Below are positions 6,151-9,995 of a stretch of DNA of 9,995 nt, in pieces. Under the pieces are notes generated by a model. It saw nothing but the letters and a program-made list of their open reading frames with translations. It made no database searches and had not been told where the DNA came from. The DNA is taken from positions 1 to 9,995 of the forward strand of contig JAFGIH010000360.1 of NCBI GenBank assembly GCA_016929985.1, written 5' to 3'. Position 1 is the stretch's first letter. Each line of letters opens with the position of its first letter. This stretch comes from Thermoleophilia bacterium. GTDB taxonomy: Bacteria; Actinomycetota; Thermoleophilia; RBG-16-64-13. Made by a program: the position numbers and the translations under genes.

Positions 6151-7209
6151 ATGAGACAGGAGCTGAAGACGGGCCTTTGGATCCTTGCTGGGATCTGTTC
6201 CATCTTCGTCATCGGGACGATCGGCTACGTACTGATCGAGGGCTGGGGCCTGCTAGACTCGCTCTACATGACCGTGACCACCATCTTCACGGTGGGGTTC
6301 GGCGAGGTCCATCCTCTTTCGAGGGCCGGGACGGTCTTCACCCTGCTGCTGATCATCAGCGGTGTGGGGATGATCTTGTACGGCATCGGGGCCATGATGG
6401 AGTGGGTGGTCGGAGGGCAACTGTCGGGCGTGTTTCGGAGAAGGGTGGTGAGGAGGAACGTGGACAGACTGAACGAGCACTACGTCATCTGCGGCTACGG
6501 CCGTGTGGGCGAGTCGGTCGCCCGGCAGTTCTCCGCACACAAGGTCAAGTTCGTCGTGGTCGACAACGATCCGGATAGCCTGGCGGCAGCCGAGCGGGAC
6601 AGCTTCCTGACGGTGAAGGGCGATGCCGCCACCGACGAGGTGCTGGAGGCGGCCGGCGTCGCGAGGGCGAAGGGACTTGTCGCAGCCGTGGGCTCCGATG
6701 CGGGCAACATCTTCGTGGTGTTGTCGGCGCGGGTGCTGAATCCCGGCCTGCTCATCGTCGCCCGGGCTGGGACGGAGGACGCCATCAGCAAACTGAGACG
6801 CGCAGGGGCGGACCAAGTGGTGTCTCCCTACGGGATCGGTGGCAAGCGGATGGCTACTCTCATGCTCAAGCCTCTCGTGAGCGACTATCTCGAGGTGGTG
6901 ACCGGCGGTGGGGAGCTGGCCTTCCTGGTGGAGGAGTTCCAGCTGGCAGGCGATTGCTGCGTGATCGGGCAGTCCATCGAGACCCTCGACATACGCAAGA
7001 AGACCGGGGCGACCATCCTGGCCGTCCAGCGGGCCAGCACCGGGGTGTTCGACACCAATCCCTCGCCCGATACGCGCTTGAACCCGGGCGACAAGCTCAT
7101 TGCCATCGGTACTCCCGAGGAGATCAGCGGGTTGGAGAAGATGATAGGGGCTCCGATGGAGCCGCGAGAGAGCACAGCCACCAATAGAGAAGCCCCCGCG
7201 GGGCTATAG
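6151..7209 (+). CDS. Two-TM potassium channel with RCK (TrkA-N/TrkA-C) domains
   Basis: The 352-residue protein is built like MthK-type channels. TM1 is at about 8-30, the pore helix at 34-46, the selectivity filter TVGFG at 47-51, and TM2 at about 60-83. A linker of basic residues (FRRRVVRRNVDR) leads to the RCK domain: YVICGYGRVGESVARQF (111-127, the GxGxxG Rossmann loop), VVVDND (136-141, acidic end of strand 2) and GDAATDEVLEAAGV (157-170). TrkA-C follows at about 245-330 (VIGQSIETLDIRKKTGATIL, then GDKLIAIGTPEEI). It would pass K+ across the inner membrane under cytoplasmic ligand control (nucleotide or Ca2+ not predictable). The filter has GFG rather than GYG, a recognised bacterial variant. 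ATG 6151 was chosen; an in-frame TTG at 6142 is possible, and neither has a strong ribosome site. It lies between rlmH (21 bp) and argS (22 bp). Confidence 0.93.
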   Translation: MRQELKTGLWILAGICSIFVIGTIGYVLIEGWGLLDSLYMTVTTIFTVGFGEVHPLSRAGTVFTLLLIISGVGMILYGIGAMMEWVVGGQLSGVFRRRVVRRNVDRLNEHYVICGYGRVGESVARQFSAHKVKFVVVDNDPDSLAAAERDSFLTVKGDAATDEVLEAAGVARAKGLVAAVGSDAGNIFVVLSARVLNPGLLIVARAGTEDAISKLRRAGADQVVSPYGIGGKRMATLMLKPLVSDYLEVVTGGGELAFLVEEFQLAGDCCVIGQSIETLDIRKKTGATILAVQRASTGVFDTNPSPDTRLNPGDKLIAIGTPEEISGLEKMIGAPMEPRESTATNREAPAGL

Positions 7210-7231
7210 CGAAGACAGGGGACATCACCAA

Positions 7232-9010
7232 GTGATAACAGAACTCGTCCAGAAGGTGCTGGCGGCCTGGGCGGCCGAGCAGGGGTGGCCGGAGCCGCCC
7301 ACCTGCCTGCTGGAGCGCCCCGCCGAAGAAGCGCACGGCGACTACGCCACCCCGGTGTGCATGCAGATGGTGAAGATGGCGCGGCAGGCGCCGCGTGCCT
7401 TGGCGGAGGACTTCCGGAGGCGCCTGTTGGCCGACTCGGATGTAGCCCGCCTGGTGGATTCGGTGGAGGTAGCCGGGCCCGGCTTTCTCAACTTCACGCT
7501 GAGCCCCACTGCCTATGCCGAAGCCATGGCCGAGATGCTCGCCCAGGGTGACGACATCGGACGCGGCCCAGCCCGGCCGCACCCGAAGGTCAACCTGGAG
7601 TTCGTCAGCGTCAACCCCAACGGCCCTCTCCACGTCGGACATGGACGCTATGCCGCCTACGGCGACGCTCTCCAGCGCCTGATGGTTTTCAGCGGCACGA
7701 ACGTGGCGACGGAGTTCTACATCAACGACTACGGCCGGCAGATGGATCGCTTCGGTCGCAGCGTGGCGGCCCGGTATGCTCAATCGTTCGGCATCGACCT
7801 TCCGGTTCCAGAGGACGGCTACCAGGGCGACTATGTGAACGACATCGCTGCGGCGGCCCGCGCCGAAGCCGGCGACCGGTACGTCGCGGCGCTGGAGCTG
7901 GCCGCGGCCGGCCGGAAGGCGCCGACGGCCGCGGATGAGGCCACGGCGGCTGCCGGGGCCGACGACGAGGCGGACGAAGACGAGACCGCGGAGGGACCTT
8001 CAGACTGGCCTGACGACCCGGCCATCAAAGAGGCCGTGGCGTTCTTCAGGGCTTGGGGCTGCAGGGCAATGCTCGACGAGATGCGGGCGGAACTGGCCGG
8101 GTTCGGCGTGCTGTTCGACGTGTGGTTCAGCGAGACCACTCTTCATGAGAGCGGGCGACTGCAACGGGTCGTCGGGCGGTTGCTCGAGTCGGGGGAAGCC
8201 TTCCGGCAGGACGAAGCCGTCTGGCTGCGGACCACCTCCCGTGGTGACGACAAAGACCGCGTCCTGATACGCGGCAACGGGCATCCCACCTACTTCGCAG
8301 CCGACATCGCCTATCACGAAGACAAGCTGGAGCGGGGCTTCGAACACCTCATCAACATCTGGGGCGCCGATCACCACGGCTACGTGCCCCGCATGAAGGC
8401 CGCGGTGGAGATCCTCTCTGGGAGGCCGGGGAGCCTGGAGGTCATCATCGGTCAGCTGGTCAATCTGCTGGAGAAAGGTGAGCTGCGCCAGATGTCCACC
8501 CGGCGGGGCGAGATGGTCACCCTGGCCGAACTCATCGAGGCCATAGGCGTGGACGCAGCCCGCTTCTTCCTGGTGTCGCGGTCACAGGACCAGACTCTCG
8601 ACCTCGATCTCGACCTGGCCCGGCGGCAATCACAGGATAACCCCGTGTACTACGTGCAATACGCCCATGCCCGCATCGCGAGCATCGTGCGGAACGTGCC
8701 CGAGGGAACGCAGGCCGCCATCCCGGCCGGCCCGGAGGTCTTCGCGTCGCCGTACGAGCGCGCGCTGGTCAAACGTCTGGAAAGCTTCGCGATCGTCGTT
8801 CAGGACGCCGCGGAGCGGAGAGCGCCGCACCGCATCGCGGGCTACGCGCAAGAACTGGCCGCCGACTTCCACGTCTTCTACAAGCACTGCAGGGTGCTGG
8901 GCGTGCCGGAGACCGAGACCGTGTCCCGGCTTGCACTCTGCCTGGTGGTGAGACGCGTCATCTTCCGCTGCCTCGACCTGTTGGGTGTGAGCGCTCCGGA
9001 GAGCATGTAG
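7232..9010 (+). CDS. argS: Arginyl-tRNA synthetase
   Basis: This class I synthetase attaches arginine to tRNA-Arg in the cytoplasm. The 592 residues show an N-terminal D-loop-recognition domain (about 4-90; HGDYATPV at 35-42, AGPGFLNF at 81-88), NLEFVSVNPNGPLHVGHGR (121-139; HIGH box as HVGH 134-137), YINDYGRQMDRFG (163-175), RGNGHPTYFAADIAYHEDKL (347-366), IWGADHHGYVPRMKAA (376-391) and MSTRRGEMVTL (421-431; KMSKS-type loop without the second lysine, as in many ArgRS). A DALR anticodon-binding domain follows from about 467 and ends DLLGVSAPESM. Residues about 224-259 form an Ala/Asp/Glu-rich low-complexity insertion in the catalytic domain. The start is GTG, with AGGGGA about ten bases upstream. 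E. coli ArgRS is 577 residues. It lies inside the five-gene operon, 12 bp before mutM. Confidence 0.98.
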   Translation: MITELVQKVLAAWAAEQGWPEPPTCLLERPAEEAHGDYATPVCMQMVKMARQAPRALAEDFRRRLLADSDVARLVDSVEVAGPGFLNFTLSPTAYAEAMAEMLAQGDDIGRGPARPHPKVNLEFVSVNPNGPLHVGHGRYAAYGDALQRLMVFSGTNVATEFYINDYGRQMDRFGRSVAARYAQSFGIDLPVPEDGYQGDYVNDIAAAARAEAGDRYVAALELAAAGRKAPTAADEATAAAGADDEADEDETAEGPSDWPDDPAIKEAVAFFRAWGCRAMLDEMRAELAGFGVLFDVWFSETTLHESGRLQRVVGRLLESGEAFRQDEAVWLRTTSRGDDKDRVLIRGNGHPTYFAADIAYHEDKLERGFEHLINIWGADHHGYVPRMKAAVEILSGRPGSLEVIIGQLVNLLEKGELRQMSTRRGEMVTLAELIEAIGVDAARFFLVSRSQDQTLDLDLDLARRQSQDNPVYYVQYAHARIASIVRNVPEGTQAAIPAGPEVFASPYERALVKRLESFAIVVQDAAERRAPHRIAGYAQELAADFHVFYKHCRVLGVPETETVSRLALCLVVRRVIFRCLDLLGVSAPESM

Positions 9011-9022
9011 GGCGGAGGGGAA

Positions 9023-9865
9023 GTGCCCGAACTGCCCGAGGTCGAGACGGTCAGACGGCAACTGGACGGTGCGCTCACCGGGAAGACCTTCGTCGCTGTG
9101 ACCCAGATCGATCCGGCCATGCTCCGCGACTGTAGCGCCGAGGAGTTGCGCGCCGGGCTGCCGGGCCGCCGCATCGAGAGCGTGGGGCGGCTGGGGAAGT
9201 TCTTGACGGTCGCGCTCGACGACGGCGCCTTCCTCACAATGCATCTGGGCATGACGGGCCAACTGCTCGTCGATCCCAAGGAGCCACCGGGTCCGCACAC
9301 CCGTTTCCTGTTCGCTTTGGAGGGCGAGGCTCTCTCCGGGCGCGACGCTCGCTACGCGGGCCTGCTTGAGTTCCGGGATGCCCGCAAGTTCGGCAGGGTG
9401 CAGCTCACTGCCGGTGGGCCGGCGCCGCGGCTGCGCGCGCTGGGGCCCGATGCCTGGCTGGGGGAGTGGGATGCTGAGTATCTCGCCGGGCGGTTGCGGG
9501 GCAGGAAGATAGCCCTGAAGGCCTTCCTGCTCGACCAGAGCCATCTGGCCGGTATCGGCAACATCTACGCCGACGAGATCCTGTGGTGGACGGGGCTCTC
9601 GCCGCTGCGCGAGAGCGGGTCGCTCGACGCTGACGAGATAGCGCGCCTCCGCGAGGAGATACCCTGCCGTCTGCAGGAGGGGATACGTCTACTCGGCTGC
9701 ACTCTCTCCGACTTCGTCGACACGGCGGGAGAGCCAGGTGAGTTCCAGGACTGGCTGCGGGCCTACGGCCGGCAGGGGCAGACTTGTTCGCGGTGCGGAG
9801 GGACGCTGGTGCGGACGGTAGTCGGAGGCCGGGGCACAGCGTACTGCCCTGAGTGCCAGCGCTGA
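9023..9865 (+). CDS. mutM: Formamidopyrimidine-DNA glycosylase (Fpg/MutM)
   Basis: The enzyme removes 8-oxoguanine and formamidopyrimidines from DNA and cuts the abasic site by beta/delta elimination, in base excision repair. The 280 residues include PELPEVETVRR at the N-terminus (catalytic Pro2 after Met removal, Glu3), GRLGKFL (55-61, Lys59), MHLGMTGQL (73-81), FRDARKFGR (117-125), LAGIGNIYADEILW (175-188; H2TH DNA-binding region) and a C-terminal zinc finger C255-x2-C258...C275-x2-C278, ending CPECQR. All expected catalytic and zinc residues are present, and the length is normal (E. coli 269). The GTG start is supported by GGAGG four bases upstream and by the need for Pro as second residue. 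It is the last gene of the operon and is followed six bases later by a terminator hairpin. Confidence 0.98.
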   Translation: MPELPEVETVRRQLDGALTGKTFVAVTQIDPAMLRDCSAEELRAGLPGRRIESVGRLGKFLTVALDDGAFLTMHLGMTGQLLVDPKEPPGPHTRFLFALEGEALSGRDARYAGLLEFRDARKFGRVQLTAGGPAPRLRALGPDAWLGEWDAEYLAGRLRGRKIALKAFLLDQSHLAGIGNIYADEILWWTGLSPLRESGSLDADEIARLREEIPCRLQEGIRLLGCTLSDFVDTAGEPGEFQDWLRAYGRQGQTCSRCGGTLVRTVVGGRGTAYCPECQR

Positions 9866-9870
9866 GACAA

Positions 9871-9897
9871 AAAGCGAGCCCCGAGTGGACTCGCTTT
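9871..9897. terminator. Hairpin terminator between mutM and the convergent right-edge gene
   Basis: AAAGCGAG (9871-9878) pairs perfectly with CTCGCTTT (9890-9897) around an 11-base loop. Read leftward, the stem runs into TTTTTGTC, a five-T tract typical of an intrinsic terminator for the right-edge gene. Read rightward it ends CTTTGCGTCTTT, a weaker tail that could still end the mutM operon. Confidence 0.65.
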
Positions 9898-9914
9898 GCG
9901 TCTTTCATCGGCTC

Positions 9915-9995
9915 TTACTTCGTCCCCGCTTCGCTGTACTTCGCGGCCATTTGCCTCCGCGTTTCCTCTGCGGGTCCCCTTGTAAGCTCCTCAGA
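9915..9995 (-). CDS. C-terminal end of an unidentified leftward gene (partial)
   Basis: The minus strand is open from the right edge to a TAA at 9915-9917 and encodes 26 residues, ending QMAAKYSEAGTK after a charged helix-like stretch (SEELTRGPAEETRRQ). The leftward T-tract hairpin 18 bp beyond the stop supports a real gene end here. The family cannot be recognised from so short a piece, and a chance open frame is possible. Confidence 0.45.
   Translation of the reverse strand, partial: SEELTRGPAEETRRQMAAKYSEAGTK

Noticed and set aside
7191..7205. AGCCCC-CGC-GGGGCT inverted repeat at the end of the K+ channel gene as a terminator.
   Set aside because: The stem is six bases, lies within coding sequence, has no following T-tract, and argS starts 22 bp later in the same operon.
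8630..9544. A 304-residue open frame on the minus strand across the end of argS and mutM.
   Set aside because: It lies opposite two certain genes, is rich in Pro/Arg/Gln/His as expected for an antisense shadow of GC-rich coding DNA, and shows no family motif.
1..9995. CRISPR array, tRNA, IS element or defence system.
   Set aside because: No direct-repeat array, cloverleaf, transposase motif or terminal inverted repeats were seen. Nearly all the DNA is explained by the genes listed.

Overview
The window is GC-rich, densely coded bacterial chromosome. The organism cannot be named from the sequence. GC-rich codon choice, frequent GTG/TTG starts, a probable leaderless gene and the style of the arginyl-tRNA synthetase (HVGH in an NPNGPLHVGHGR context, MSTRRGE for KMSKS) would fit an actinobacterial or other deep-branching, probably environmental lineage. 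That is inference. I see no tRNA, rRNA, CRISPR array, insertion sequence or prophage gene.

Layout. (1) 1-1107, minus strand: a PHP-domain phosphoesterase gene broken by one frameshift, overlapping by 11 bp the start of a membrane Cache-type sensor protein that runs off the left edge. (2) 1108-1294: a divergent intergenic region with a good sigma70-like promoter for the rightward gene. (3) 1295-2350, plus strand: a SatP/YaaH-type acetate transporter with an unusual C-terminal soluble domain resembling the stressosome RsbRD_N domain. (4) 2387-2434: a perfect 22-bp-stem hairpin, placed as a shared bidirectional terminator. (5) 2453-4727, minus strand: a DUF485 small membrane protein followed one base later by an ActP-type cation/acetate symporter that carries a large predicted extracytoplasmic insertion. 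(6) 4728-4943: a divergent regulatory region with a TTGACA promoter for the acetate symporter operon, a perfect palindrome just past its predicted start point, and a -10 box seven bases before the next rightward gene. (7) 4944-9865, plus strand: five tightly spaced genes (DUF4388 protein, rlmH, RCK potassium channel, argS, mutM) that look like one transcription unit. (8) 9871-9897: a hairpin terminator, followed by the C-terminal end of a leftward gene running off the right edge.

Biology. The left half is about acetate: two unrelated uptake systems (a SatP-type channel/symporter and a sodium-solute-symporter-type ActP with its DUF485 partner) converge on one terminator, suggesting that acetate is an important substrate. 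Each carries an extra soluble domain absent from the E. coli versions. The right half is housekeeping (ribosome methylation, tRNA charging, repair of oxidised DNA) joined to a potassium channel and a DUF4388 signalling-type protein with a conserved-looking cysteine cluster. The observations most worth following up are the SatP-RsbRD_N-like fusion, the ActP insertion, the cysteine motif, and the palindromic operator candidate.
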